This document shows, one piece after another, positions 20,401 to 31,902 of a DNA stretch of 64,000 nt. The stretch is from contig NC_081415.1 in the NCBI RefSeq assembly GCF_030272615.1, positions 235,409,803 through 235,473,802 on the forward strand, given 5' to 3'. Within the stretch, counting starts at the first letter, position 1. Each line of letters opens with the position of its first letter. A program made the position numbers and the translations under genes. Source of the DNA: Cryptomeria japonica (lineage: Eukaryota; Streptophyta; Pinopsida; Cupressales; Cupressaceae). A model generated the notes under the pieces. That model was not told the DNA's origin, searched no databases, and was given only the letters and a program-made list of their open reading frames with translations.

Positions 20401-20520
20401 CTTGACATCAATGACAAAATAATATTATTAAGACAATAATCATACTTTATCAATTATATCATCAATCTCCAACAACCTTCTCAATATCCTCATACCAACA
20501 AACTTACTGTAATGCCAACA
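17432..20520 (-). repeat. Copia-1 3' LTR, interrupted by a solo LTR
   Basis: TGTTAGTTG...TGCCAACA. After removing the 18270-19801 insertion it aligns with 24695-25933 plus 33394-33690. It has a long G run near 17447 and the GTGGG/CCCAC plus GTGGTTTTTCCC block (minus strand, near 17602-17645). Confidence 0.85.
18270..19801 (+). mobile_element. Solo LTR of another copia-like family
   Basis: 1,532 bp from TGTTGGCATATG to GAGTTATCA, flanked by GGTAC on both sides (18265-18269 and 19802-19806). It has no PBS, polypurine tract or ORF. It has LTR hallmarks seen in its neighbours: the GTGGTTTTTCCC block near 19410 and a GATTCACCCCCCC tract near 19746. It also holds a TTTAGGG-type telomere-like triplet (18882-18899). 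A solo LTR arises by recombination between the two LTRs of a full element. Confidence 0.85.
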
Positions 20521-20889
20521 ATCTTCCCCTTTCGCATTGATGGCAATACCAACTTGATTTATTCCAATTGATTTGAACTGATGTTATTCTTCTCCCGTTA
20601 TCCTTGAGCTGTAAACTTCTCCTGTAATCTTCTCCCCCTATCATTAGTCTTCTCCCCCTTTGACAAAAATGCCAAAAGTAAGACTGAACCATGATTACTT
20701 CCCCTGTGAAGTAATTTCCTTGCAGATAAAACATATACAATTGTATCATCTTAGTCTTGGTTAGAGCATCTTGTCTACATTCACTATTTCCTGCACAACT
20801 TTAGACAACCTTTTAAAGTGTGTAAATCAGCATCAACTCACAAATAGTATTTTGTAGAGTCATAGAATTGATGCTTTTACCGAACTCTG
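20521..20889 (-). other. Copia-1 3' untranslated region and polypurine tract
   Basis: In element orientation the sequence ends CCATCAATGCGAAAGGGGA before the LTR (20521-20543). Upstream are further purine runs (AAAGGGGGAGAAG, GGGGGAGAAG at 20630-20665), so there are several polypurine-tract-like sites. No ORF. Confidence 0.75.
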
Positions 20890-22450
20890 TCAGTGAGTAC
20901 TAGATAGAGGTAGGACCCCTAACTTACTTTTGAGATACTCAAAAGTGTCTCTTGGCAGTGGCTTTGTGAAGATGTCTACTAGTTGTTCCTTTGTGCTAAC
21001 ATATTCCAACACAACTTTCTTTTCTTGAACTTTTTCTCTTAGATAATGATACTTTATAGAAATATGCTTTGTCTTAGATTGCATTACCAGATTCTTTGAA
21101 ATGTTAATAGCACTTGTATTATCACAAAATAAAGTTATTGGCTCGGTAACTGTCTCATTCATACCTTCCAACAGTTGTTTGATCCATGCTATATTGATAC
21201 AATTTAATGCTGCAATGACATATTCAGCTTTAGCTATTGACTATGAAAAGCATCCTTGTTTCTTGCTAAGCCAACTCACTAGTCTTTCTCCCAAAAAGAA
21301 AGCTCCACCACTTGTGCTTTTCCTTTCATCAATATTTCCTACCCAATCAGCATCAGTATAGACTTTTAAGTCAAAATCATTCCTCTTTTTATATAGTAAA
21401 CCATAATCTTCAGTGCCTCTCAAGTATCTGAAAATTCTCTTGATTTCTATCATATGGGTTTCTTTGGGATTTGCAAAAAATCTTGCAGCTATAGCTACTG
21501 CATGTGCTATATCAGGCCTGCTGTGAACTACATATTGCAACTTTCCAATCATAGATCGGTAAAGTATCTCATCAACAGATGCAGATTCATCACTCTTTGA
21601 TAGTTTACAGGTAGTAGTCATAGGAGTACTTATAGGTTTAGAATCCTCCATTCCAAATTTCTTCAAGATTTCCTTTATATACTTGGATTGAGTAATGAAA
21701 ATCCCATTTTTCATTTGCAATATTTGTAAACCTATAAAATACTTTATTTCACCGATTAATGACATCTCAAATTCTTTGCACATTTCATTTCCAAAGTTCT
21801 TACATAAAGAATCATTTCCACAAAAAATAATATCATCAACAAATATGGCTGAAATTAGTATTCTATTATCCTCATCATTCTTCATATACATGTTGTTGTT
21901 TTCACTAGTCCTCATAAATCCAATCTTTATTAAGTAAGAGTGCAACCTTTCATACCATGCTCTATGTGCTTGCTTTAGACCATATAAAGCTTTGTTCAGC
22001 TTACATACTTGATCTTTATTCTTCTCTTCAATAAATCCTTCAGGTTGTTCAATATAGACTTCTTCTTCTAGTATACCATTCAAAAATGCAGACTTAACAT
22101 CCATTTGATATACCTTGAAATTTTTGTAAGAAACACATGCCAACAATTTTCTCACTCCCTCAAGTCTTGCCACAGGTGCAAAAGTCTCACCATAGTCTAT
22201 TCCTTCTTATTGAGCATAACCTTTTCAAACTAGCCTTGCTTTATTCCGAATGACCTCACCTTTTTCATTTAGCTTATTCCCAAAAATCCACTTTGTACCG
22301 ATTACATTTTTCTCTTTTGGTCTTGGGACTAGTGTCCATGTTTCATTTTTCTTGATTTTTTCAATCTCTTCTATCATAGCATTCACCTAATCTTCATTGC
22401 TTAATGCCTCTTTTACTATCCTCGGTTCAAACTCGGATATCAAACATGTG
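20890..22450 (-). pseudogene. pol (RT-RH): Copia-1 reverse transcriptase and RNase H
   Basis: The main open stretch (22173-21241) covers RT and part of RNase H: VYIEQPEGF, LYGLKQAHRAWYERL, and catalytic FVDDIIF. RNase H follows with YTDADWVGNIDERKSTSGG. After a nonsense codon the last RNase H part (21171-20890) contains LFCDNTSAI and ends with DIFTKPLP. This half is in a different frame from gag-protease, so a frameshift lies upstream (between 22710 and 22200). RT copies the element RNA into DNA. It is inactive as it stands. Confidence 0.85.
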
Positions 22451-23117
22451 TTCTGTCTCAGTTTGTTCCTTGTCATCACTGGAGCATCCTTATCTCTTAT
22501 AATCTGACTTGATGCATGATTTCTTCTGACATATTTTGCTAATATAGGCTTGGTAGGCTCTGTATGATTTTCTTCATCACTCGGTAACTAAGTATTTCCT
22601 TCATCAGCTTTCTCGGTAAGACTTCTCGGTTGTACATATACAAACTCTTCATAATCTTCTAGTTCTTTGGAATTTCCTTCATCATTCCTTTCTGCAAATT
22701 CATCAATTTTCACATTTGCACTTTCCAATATTTTGTTAGATGATTTAACTGTCTTCCTATTTCTTTTTCAACTCTTGCCTTATACCATTTGAATATTTGA
22801 AAGGCTTCAAATTTCTCTTTTAAAAACATAACTGACATCATCCTTGAGTAATCATTCACAAATAATATGAAGTATTTATCACCATAATAATTTTGAACTT
22901 TCATAGGACCATAAAGATCAGTGTCCACAAGATCTAAAATTCCTTTAGAAGTGTAAAACTTACTTGTAAAGCTTGATTTTGTCATCTTATCCATCTGGCA
23001 TCCTTGACATATTGCATTCTTAGGTTTTTCCAAGCTTGGTAGACCTCTTACATGGTGCTTCTTACTTATTTTGATCAGGTTATCAAAATTTACATGACAA
23101 AACCTTTTATGCCATAA
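22451..23117 (-). pseudogene. pol (INT): Copia-1 integrase remnant
   Basis: 22710-23033 keeps the zinc-finger end (CQGCQMDKM) and the start of the catalytic core (GDKYFILFVNDYSRM), then breaks off after KWYKARVEKEIG. The second Asp and the Glu of the DD(35)E core are missing, so an internal deletion removed them. The remaining sequence to 22451 is a stop-rich linker to RT. Integrase activity is impossible. Confidence 0.75.
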
Positions 23118-24650
23118 CTAGGTATCTTCTATTTTTGCATATAGACAATTGTTCTGAGTTGAGTCAAGGTGAAATGTATTACCTATTGTTTGAGTCCCGG
23201 TAGCAGCCAACTTTCCATGTTTGTCATGAACTTTGACAACTCCTTTATGAAATTCTATTCGGTATCCTGTATTGTTTAGCCATGCTATACTCAACAAATT
23301 GTATTTCAAACCTTCGATCCAATATACATCATCACATTTAGCATTGTCAAGAAGTGTGATAGAACCTTTACCTTTCATAGGACATGGTGCATCATTACCA
23401 AATCTTACATAACCTCCATCATAATCTTCTAATTTAACAAACTTGTGTTTATCACCTGTCATGTGATGTGAGCATCCACTATCTATGATCCAATAATCAT
23501 TATTATTTATGTGTGATATCAAGGATTTTTCTTCATACCTTTCTTCATCTGATCCATCTTTGATAGCCACATATACAACTTCCTTTGTCTCAGTCCCATC
23601 AGATTTATCATCATTGGATTCCTCATCAACTACTAGGAATGTTTTTCTATCTCTCCTTCTGCAGTCTCGGTGCCCTCTGTATTGGTTGTCTTTCTGTCTG
23701 TCATCTCAGTATTCTCTCTTTTCACTAGATTCCTTGTCAGGACATTTAGAAGCCATATGTCCAATTTTATCATAGTTAAAACATTTTAAAGGTAACTTTC
23801 CTTTATACTTACCTTTGCCTCTCGGTAACCTTCTGGCCAATAATGCTTCAAACTCTTCTTGCTTTTTGATTTCCTCATATAGTTTGTGTACTTCTTCCAT
23901 GTTTTTGCAAAATCTCTCACTTGCTCCACTGTGATTTCCTTCAGCATACTTATACATTCTATCATTGTAATCATCAGATTCACCAAGATGAAAAGAACTG
24001 AATGCAGATTCAACTTTCTTTACCGAAGACCCACTGTTATCAAAATTACTTAGCTCAAAAACATGTAGCTTACTAATAGTAGCATCCAAAGATATTGGCA
24101 TGTTTGGTATAGACCTTAATTCAGTAATTGCAGAGACTCGAATGGCATAAGCAGGTAGAAGTGTTCTCAGCAACTTACTTGTTATATCCTTTTCTTCAAT
24201 AGTTCCTCCTACTCCTTTGATTCGATTGACAATTTCCTTTAACCTTGTACTATATTGGATTATGTTCTCACCTTCATTCATTCTCATGGATTCAAGTTGT
24301 CCTCTTAGACTATCTAGTTTTGCTCTTTAAACATGTTCATCACCACCATACACAGATGTAAACTTATTCCACATAGCTTTGGCATCATTACAACCTTCTA
24401 GATCATTAAACTCTGAGTCGATCAATGCTGATGTTATTTCAATCATTGCTTAAATATGTTCTTGCTTTGCCTTTATTTCTTCCATTGTCATAGGGTAGGT
24501 GTTAGGTGCAGTGTAATCATTCTCCAGATAATATGTTGCATATTCTCCAATTCCTAATAAGTGAAGCTTCATCCTTTTCTGCCATGTGGTGAAAATTGAC
24601 TTGTTCAACTTTGGTGCATCCCTTTTATACATCTTCGGATCTATCCTCAA
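23118..24650 (-). pseudogene. gag-pro: Copia-1 gag and aspartic protease
   Basis: Begins MRIDPKMYKRDAPKLNKS at 24650. The gag region (UBN2/DUF-type copia gag) ends in a CCHC knuckle (CFNYDKIGHMASKC, with the second Cys changed to Tyr). The protease active site is WIIDSGCSHHMTG (about 23480), intact. Nonsense codons lie at 24450, near 24330, 23706 and near 23115, several at expected CAA codons. The plus-strand sibling (27428-29074) aligns throughout. Confidence 0.85.
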
Positions 24651-24671
24651 GTTCCTTTAAACTTTTATTTT

Positions 24672-24694
24672 GGAGTTCCAGCTCTGATACCAAT
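24672..24694 (-). other. Copia-1 primer binding site
   Basis: Next to the 5' LTR the minus strand reads ATTGGTATCAGAGC, the usual plant copia primer site complementary to initiator methionine tRNA. Confidence 0.9.
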
Positions 24695-25933
24695 TGTTAG
24701 TTGAATGAGAGGGGGGGTGAATCAAATAAACTCACAATACAATGTTCTAAATAGATTCAACCTCGGTAGAACTTACTTGATATTCAATTATGACTTTAAA
24801 TCATTCAAACTCATAAAATGATAAACTTGAAACATCAAAACACATTTAACACCAGATTTAACGTGGAAACCCAAATAGGGAAAAACTACTGTGGGATTTT
24901 GGACCCACTAAGAAAATATGCTCTTCTAGAGTATGCTCGGTTAAAAGCCAATCTTGTTAAAGATTACATAAACACATTGCTAGATGTGACTCGGTCAAGG
25001 GATTTCCCTCAGATCTATTAGAATCTTGCACTTTGTTAGAAGTGTCCTTGTCAAAGGATTTCAAACACTCAATTAGAATGTTACCTTGCTAGAGGATTTA
25101 CAAATAAGACTATTAGGTCCACTCGGTTAAGAGATTTCCTATCACTTACAAAAATAAATAACAGTAATAAAATATATCTGCAACTTCATGTCTGAAATGT
25201 TATAGCAGATTCTATGTGATCAAAATAATCTTGACATAAGTCTTATCTTCCTCCTTGCTGGGCTTCTCACTCTGTTATTCAATCAGATCTTCAATCTTTT
25301 GTACTCGGTTATCACTTTAGCAACATCACTATTCTTCTATTTGCCCACATACTTTGTTCTTCAACTTTTCCTTATTTATAAGCAATTCCTAACCTCTTAA
25401 TCTCTTTAATCACATTTCCCATGATTAATCTTAGCCATCAAATCTTCAAACTTGACTAGGTTCATTGAATCCTTCAAACTGAAAAATGTTTTATCTTGCC
25501 TTGAAACTTCTATTTCTTCCTTGGTACTTGTGCTCGGTTATGACCATTCAATCTGTGTTGTAGGTCTAACTCTATGAATTTCCATTGCCATTGATCCTTA
25601 ACAAACTTCTTGCACAACATTCCAATCTTCTATAAATCTCCATCTCATTAGCATCCTTCATTTAATAATGCATTTGTTCATCCAATGCATTCTATTACTG
25701 CTCGGTTAATTTTGAACTTTACTCGGTAGAAATTCTGTATTCGTCTTGGTAGCTTTGCTTGCTGACGACGCTCGGTGACTTCTTCCTTCTTTAACCGACA
25801 TCGATAACCTTGGATTTTACTGACTGACTCCTTGCTCGGTAAAATAGAATAGTATCAAACCTTTACTCATTCTATTGCATGAAATCTTTTCTCCTTCTTG
25901 TTCAGTCTTCGAATACACATATATAGGATATCA
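24695..25933 (-). repeat. Copia-1 5' LTR, first part
   Basis: Starts TGTTAGTTGAATGAGAGGG and is broken at 25933 by the plus-strand copia insertion; the remainder resumes at 33394. The last five bases (TATCA, 25929-25933) are the left target duplication of that insertion. Confidence 0.9.
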
Positions 25934-27382
25934 TGTTGACATCTCAGTAGAAAGAAAGATTGTTAGCATTTCAATAAGGATATTGAGAAGGTTGTTGAAG
26001 ATTATTGATATAACTGAAAAATGATGATTACTATCTTTATAACATTATTTTGTCATTGTTGTCAAGATATTGATTTTCTGATTCAGTATGATGTTGCCAT
26101 ATCTTAAGAAGTATGTTTTGATGAGTGTTAAGTGGTCGGTAAGTGACACAGAAAGAATGAATAAGGGGAGAAATATGTTATTCAATGGGCAACTACTACC
26201 GAGTTAGATAATGATGAGATCATGATGTTTAGATTGTTTTTATATTCTACAAATGTTGTTGATTATAAGGTTAATACTATACTATGTCACCAAGAAAAGA
26301 ACCTAGTTGGTAAACCCTAAGGTTATCGATATCGGTTAATGAAGGCAGAATGTCTACCGAGTGAAGTTCAATATTTACCGAGTTACAATGTAGTTATGAC
26401 ATATCATATTGGATGAATACAAGCATTATTTAATGAAGGACAATGATGAGTTGAAGTTGTTTAAATGATTGGTATGTCGTGCATGAAGTTTGTTAAGGAT
26501 CTATTGCAATGAAAGATCGAGAGGAAGATCTACAACTCAGATTGAACCACAATAACCTTGTGCAAGTTACAAGAAAGGAATGCAAGTCCCTAGGCAAGGT
26601 AAAACATTTTTAGATTGAAGGATACATTGAACTTGGTCAAGTTTGAAGATCTGATGGCTAAGATTGATCATGGGAAATGTGATCAAGGAGATTAAGCGGT
26701 CAGAATTGTTTGTTGATGAACAATGGATGTGGGCAAATGTATGCACAATGATGCTACAGAGGTGATTATCGAGCACTGAAGCTTGAAGATCTGATTGAAG
26801 AATAGATTGTGAAGCCCAGCAGAAGACTAGTTAAGTCTTATGACTAGATTGTTTTGAGCAAATAAGAATTTTCTTTAGCATTTTAGATGTGAAGTTGCAG
26901 ATATATTTACTACAGTTGTTTATTTTGAATAACAGAGAAATATCTTAACCGAGTGGACCTAACAGTCTTATTTGTCAATCCTCTAGCAAGGTGACATTCT
27001 AGTTGAGTGTTTGAAATCCTTTAACAAGGTCACTTCTAACAAAGTGAAGATTCTAACAGATCTGAGGGAAATCCCTTAACCGGGTCACATCTAGCAATGT
27101 GTTTGTAATCTTTAACAGAATTTTCTTTTAACCGAGCATACTCTAGAAGAGTATATTTCTTAGTGGGTCCGAAATCCCACAGTGGTTTTTACCTATTTGG
27201 GTTTCCATGTTAAATCTAGTGTTATGATGATTATGTGTTTATGAGTTAGCATGTTTAGCAGTTTTTGATTATATTGCTGAAGTTTAAGTTACCGGGTTGA
27301 ATCTGTTGAAATATTGAAGATTAAGTTTGTATGATTCATGCCCCCCTCTCATCTTGTTAGCTATTGGCTTTGGAACTTTACA
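25934..27382 (+). repeat. Copia-2 5' LTR
   Basis: 1,449 bp, TGTTGACATC...GAACTTTACA. It contains a series of short AACNNGGT-type motifs (26940-27130), the GTGGG...CCCAC plus GTGGTTTTTACC block (27167-27195) and a C-run (27341-27347) near its 3' end. Confidence 0.9.
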
Positions 27383-27395
27383 ATTGGTATCAAAG
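27383..27395 (+). other. Copia-2 primer binding site
   Basis: ATTGGTATCAAAG directly after the LTR CA end; one base off the initiator-tRNA-Met complement TGGTATCAGAG. Confidence 0.85.
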
Positions 27396-27427
27396 TTTTG
27401 GACTCAGAAAGAAAAGTTTAAAGGTAC

Positions 27428-29074
27428 TTGAGAAAAGATCTGAACATGTATAAAAGGGATGCACCAAAGCTGAACAAGTCAAGTTTCTCCACATGGCAGA
27501 AAAGAATGAAGCTGCACCTATCAGGAATTGGAGAATATGCAACATATTATCTGGAGAATGATTACATTGCACTGAGCACCAATCCGATGACCTTGGAAGA
27601 GATAGAGGCAAAGCAAGAACATATTCAAGTTATGATTGAAATAACATCAGCACTAAATGACTTAGAGTTTAATGATCTAGAAGGCTGTAATGATGCAAAA
27701 GCAATGTGGACCAAGCTTATATCTGTGTATGGCGGTGATGAACATGTCCAAAGAGCAAAAGTAGATAGCCTAAAAGGACAACTTGAATCCATGAGAATGA
27801 ATGAAGGTGAGAACATAACCCAATACAGTACAAGGTTAAAGGAGACTGTTAATCAAATCAAAGGAGTAGGAGGAACTATTGAAGAAAAGGATGTAACAAG
27901 TAAGTTGATTAGAACACTTCTACCAACTTATGATATTCGAGTCTCTGCAATCAATGAATTAAGGTCTGCACCTAACATGCCAGTTTCTTTGGATGCTACT
28001 ATTGGTAAGCTACATGCATTTGAGTTAAGTAATTTTGATAACAGTGGGTCTTCGGTAAATAAAGTAGAATCTGCATTCAATTCTTTTCATCTTGGTGAAT
28101 CTAATGACTACAATGATAGAATGAGTAAGTACTTTGAAGGAAATTATAGTGGAGAAAGTGAAAGATTTCGTAAGAACATGGAAGAAGTACACAAACTATA
28201 TGAGGAAATCAGGAATCAGGTAGAGTTTGAAGCACCATTGGCGAGAAGGCTACCGAGAGGCAAAGACAAGTATAAAGGAAAGCTACCTTTAAAATGTTTC
28301 AATTGTGATAAAATAGGTCATATGGCTTCTAACTGTCCTGACAAAGAATCTAGTGAAAAGAGAGAATACCAAGATAAGAGGCAGAAAGACAACCAATATA
28401 GAGGACACCAAGACTTCAGAAGGAGAGACAAAAAGACATGCCTAGTAGCTGATGAAGAATCCAATGATGATCAATATGATGAAACTGATACAGAGGAAGT
28501 TGTTTATGTGGCTATTAAAGATGGATCAAATGAAGAAAAGTATGAAGAAAAAGCCCTAATATCTCACATAAATAATAATGATTCTTGGATCATAGGCAGT
28601 GGATGCTCACATCACATGACAGGTGATAAACACAAGTTTGTTAAATTAGAAGTCTATGATGGAGGTTATGTAAGATTTGGTAATGATGCACCATATCTGG
28701 TGAAAGGTAAAGGATCTATAACACTTCTTGACAATGCTAAATGTGATGATGTATACTGGGTTGAAGGTTTGAAATACAATTTGTTGAGTGTAGGACAACT
28801 AAACAATACAGGATACCAAATAGAATTTCAGAAAGGAATTGTCAAAGTTCATGAAAAGCATGGAAAGTTAGCTACTATCGGGACACAAACAAAAGGTAAT
28901 ACATTTCATCTTGAATCAACTCGGAACAAGTGTCTTTATGCTAAGATAGATGATACCTGGTTATGGCATAAAAGGTTTTGTCATGTAAATTTTGATAATC
29001 TGATCAAAATAAGTAAGAAGCACCGAGTAAGAGGTCTACCGAGTCTGGAAAAACCTAAGAATGCTATGTGCTGA
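27428..29074 (+). pseudogene. gag-pro: Copia-2 gag-protease and integrase zinc finger
   Basis: A 548-codon open frame. Residues 1-270 are copia gag. A perfect CCHC knuckle (CFNCDKIGHMASNC) lies at about residues 290-303. The protease active site reads WIIGSGCSHHMTG near residue 395, so the catalytic Asp is Gly and the protease is inactive. The GAG-pre-integrase part (WLWHKRFCHVNFDNL) follows, and the frame ends at a TGA where the sibling has a codon in the CQGCQM zinc finger. The frame opens a little upstream of the listed start, so the first codon is uncertain. Confidence 0.85.
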
Positions 29075-29890
29075 GGATGCCAGATGGGTAAGATGACAAG
29101 ATCAAGCTTTACAAGTAATTCCTGCACTTCTAAAGGAATTTTAGATCTAGTACACACTAACCTTTGTGGTCCCATGAAAGTTCAAAGTTATTATGGAGAT
29201 AAATATTTCATATTATTTGTGGATGATTACTCAAGGATGATGTCAGTTATGTTTTTAAAAGAAAACTCAAAAGATTTTCAAATATTTAAATGGTATAAAA
29301 AGGCAAGTGTCTGCACCAAGAACACCACAGCAAAATGGGATAGCTAAGAGAAGAAATAGATCAATTGTAGATTGTGCCAGAACCCTAATGATAGAAAAGA
29401 GGGTACCTCAAAAATTTTGAACACTGTTGTTTATACCCTAAACCGAGTACAACTGAAGAAAGGAACTATGAAGACACCATATGAAATCTAGTATGACAAG
29501 AAACCTAATGTAAGTTATTTTAAAATCTTTGGAAGTAGATGTTATGTTCACAAAGATGACAGAAATGGAAAGTTTGATCAGAAAAGTGAGGAAGAAACAT
29601 TTCTTGGTTATTCTTCTAGAAGTAAAGCATTTAAATGTCTGATCAAATCATCTAACAAAATAGTGGAAAGTGCAAATGTGAAAATTGATGAATTTGCATA
29701 AAGAAATGATGAAGGAAATTCCAAAGAACCAAAAAATTATGAAGAATTTGTTTATGTTCAACCGAGAAGTCCTACTGAGAAAGCTGTTGAAGAAAATGAA
29801 GATCATGTCCAGTTACCGAGTGATGAAGAAGATCATATAGAGCCTACCGAGCCTATATTAGCCAAATATGTCAAAAGACATCATGCATCA
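29075..29890 (+). pseudogene. pol (INT): Copia-2 integrase remnant and linker
   Basis: 29084-29346 reads CTSKGILDLVHTNLCGP and DKYFILFVDDYSRM (first catalytic Asp), then jumps after KWYKK to a piece like the APRTPQQNG region (SVCTKNTTAKWDS), so the middle of the core is deleted. Beyond it, readable but stop-rich pieces of the integrase C-terminus and Ser/Glu-rich linker reach RT. Confidence 0.75.
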
Positions 29891-31509
29891 AGTCAGATTA
29901 TAGGAGATAAGGATGATCCAGTGATGACAAGGAGCAAACTGAGACAAAACATATGTCCGATATCTGAATTTGAACGGAGAATAGTAAAAGAGGCATTTAA
30001 CAGTGAAGATTGGGTAAATGCTATGACAGAAGAGATTGATCAAATCAAGAAGAATGACACATGGACACTGATCTCAAGATAGAAGGACAAAAATGTAATC
30101 GATACAAAGTAGATTTTTAGAAACAAGCTAAATGAAAAAGGTGAGGTCATTCGAAACAAAGCAAGACTAGTTTGCAAAGGTTATGCTAAAAAACAAGGAA
30201 TAGATTATGGTGAGACTTTTGCACCTATGGCTAGACTTGAGGGAGTAAGAACATTGTTGGCATATGCTGCTTCAAAAATTTCAAGGTATATCAAATGGAT
30301 GCTAAATCTGCATTTTTGAATGACATACTAGAAGAAGAAGTTTACATTGAACAACCCAAAGGATTTGTTGAAGACAGGAGTAAAGATCAGGTATGTAAAT
30401 TAAACAAAGCTTTATATGGTCTGAAACAAGCACCTAGAGCATGGTATGAGAGACTGCACTCTTACTTAATGAAGATTGGTTTTATAAGAACAAGTGAAAA
30501 CATCAATATGTACATGAAGAATGATGAGGACAATGGAATACTGATCTGAGCCATATTTGTTGATGACATTATATTTTGTGGAAACAGCTCTCTATGCAAG
30601 GACTTTGGAAATGAAATGTGCAAAGAATTTGAGATGTCACTAATCAGTGAGATAAAGTATTTTATAGGTTTATAGATACTACAAATGAAAGATGAAATTT
30701 TTATTACTCAATCCAAGTACATAAAGGCAATCTTGAAAAAAATTGGAATGGAGGATTCTAAACCTATAAGTACTCCTATGACTACCAATTGTAAACTATC
30801 AAAGAATGATGAATCTGCATCTATTGATGGGACACTTTACCAATCTATGATTGGAAACTTACAATATGTTGTGCATAGTAGACTGGATATAGCACATGTA
30901 TTAGGTATTGTTGCAAGATTTTCTGTAGATCCCAAGGAAACCCATATGATAGCAATCAAGAGAATTTTCAGATACCTAAGAGGCACTGAAGATTATGGCT
31001 TAGTATATGAAAAAGGAAATGATTTTGATCTAAAATTTTATATTGATGCTGATTGGGTAGGGAACATTGATGATCGGAAAAGCACGAGTGGTGGAGCTTT
31101 CTTCTTGGGAAACAAACTAGTAAGTTGGTTTAGCAAGAAATAAGGATGCATTTCACAGTCAACAGCTGAAGCTGAATATGTTGTTGCATCATTGAATTGT
31201 ACCAATATAGCATGGATCAAGCAACTGTTGGAAGATATAAATGAAAAGGTTGCCGAGCCAGTAACTATATTCTATGATAATATGAGTGCCATTAACATTT
31301 CAAAGAATCCGGTAATGCACTCTAAGACAAAGCATATCTCTATAAAGTATCATTATCTGAGAGAAGAAGTTCAAGAGAAGAAAGTTGTGCTGGAATATAT
31401 CAGTTCAAAGGAATAAATTGCAGACATCTTCACAAAGCCATTGCCAAGGGACACTTTTGAGTATCTCAGAAGCAAGCTAGGGGTCCTACCCCTATCTTCT
31501 ACTCACTGA
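29891..31509 (+). pseudogene. pol (RT-RH): Copia-2 reverse transcriptase and RNase H
   Basis: RT begins near KTRSKLRQN-like sequence at 29930, passes a frameshift near 30285 and continues in 30295-30549 ([15 protein letters not shown]). The catalytic FVDDIIF follows a TGA at 30547. 30685-31143 holds RT end and RNase H (IDADWVGNIDDRKSTSGG). 31192-31416 and the following bases to TGA at 31507 finish RNase H with FTKPLPRDTFEYL. Same domains as Copia-1; inactive. Confidence 0.85.
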
Positions 31510-31902
31510 CAGAGTTCCATGAAAGCATCAATTCGATGAATCTAAAGAATATTACATGTGGATTGATGTTGATTTACACTGAATTGAAGACATGTTACTC
31601 TGATCGAGACTGAGATGATATATTTGTATTTGTTTTTACCAGCAAGGAAGAAATCGTGAATTAGTTCTTTTACTTTTTGGCATTGTTGTCAAAGGGGGAG
31701 AATGTCGAATCAATCTGAAAGGGGGAGAATGCTAATTGAAGTAAAAGAAGAAGAATAATGATAGGGGGAGAAGACTTTCAGAAGAAGTCTACAGCTCAAG
31801 GATAATAGGAGAAGATTACAACAATCTGAATCCAAATTAATTTGCATATCTTGTTGGTATTACCATATTGTTGGTTTTTCCATCAATGCCAAAGGGGGAG
31901 AT
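31510..31902 (+). other. Copia-2 3' untranslated region with repeated polypurine tracts
   Basis: No ORF. Purine runs of AAAGGGGGAGA type occur at about 31690, 31719, 31762 and 31891. The last (31891-31902) abuts the 3' LTR and is the functional polypurine tract by position. Confidence 0.8.
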
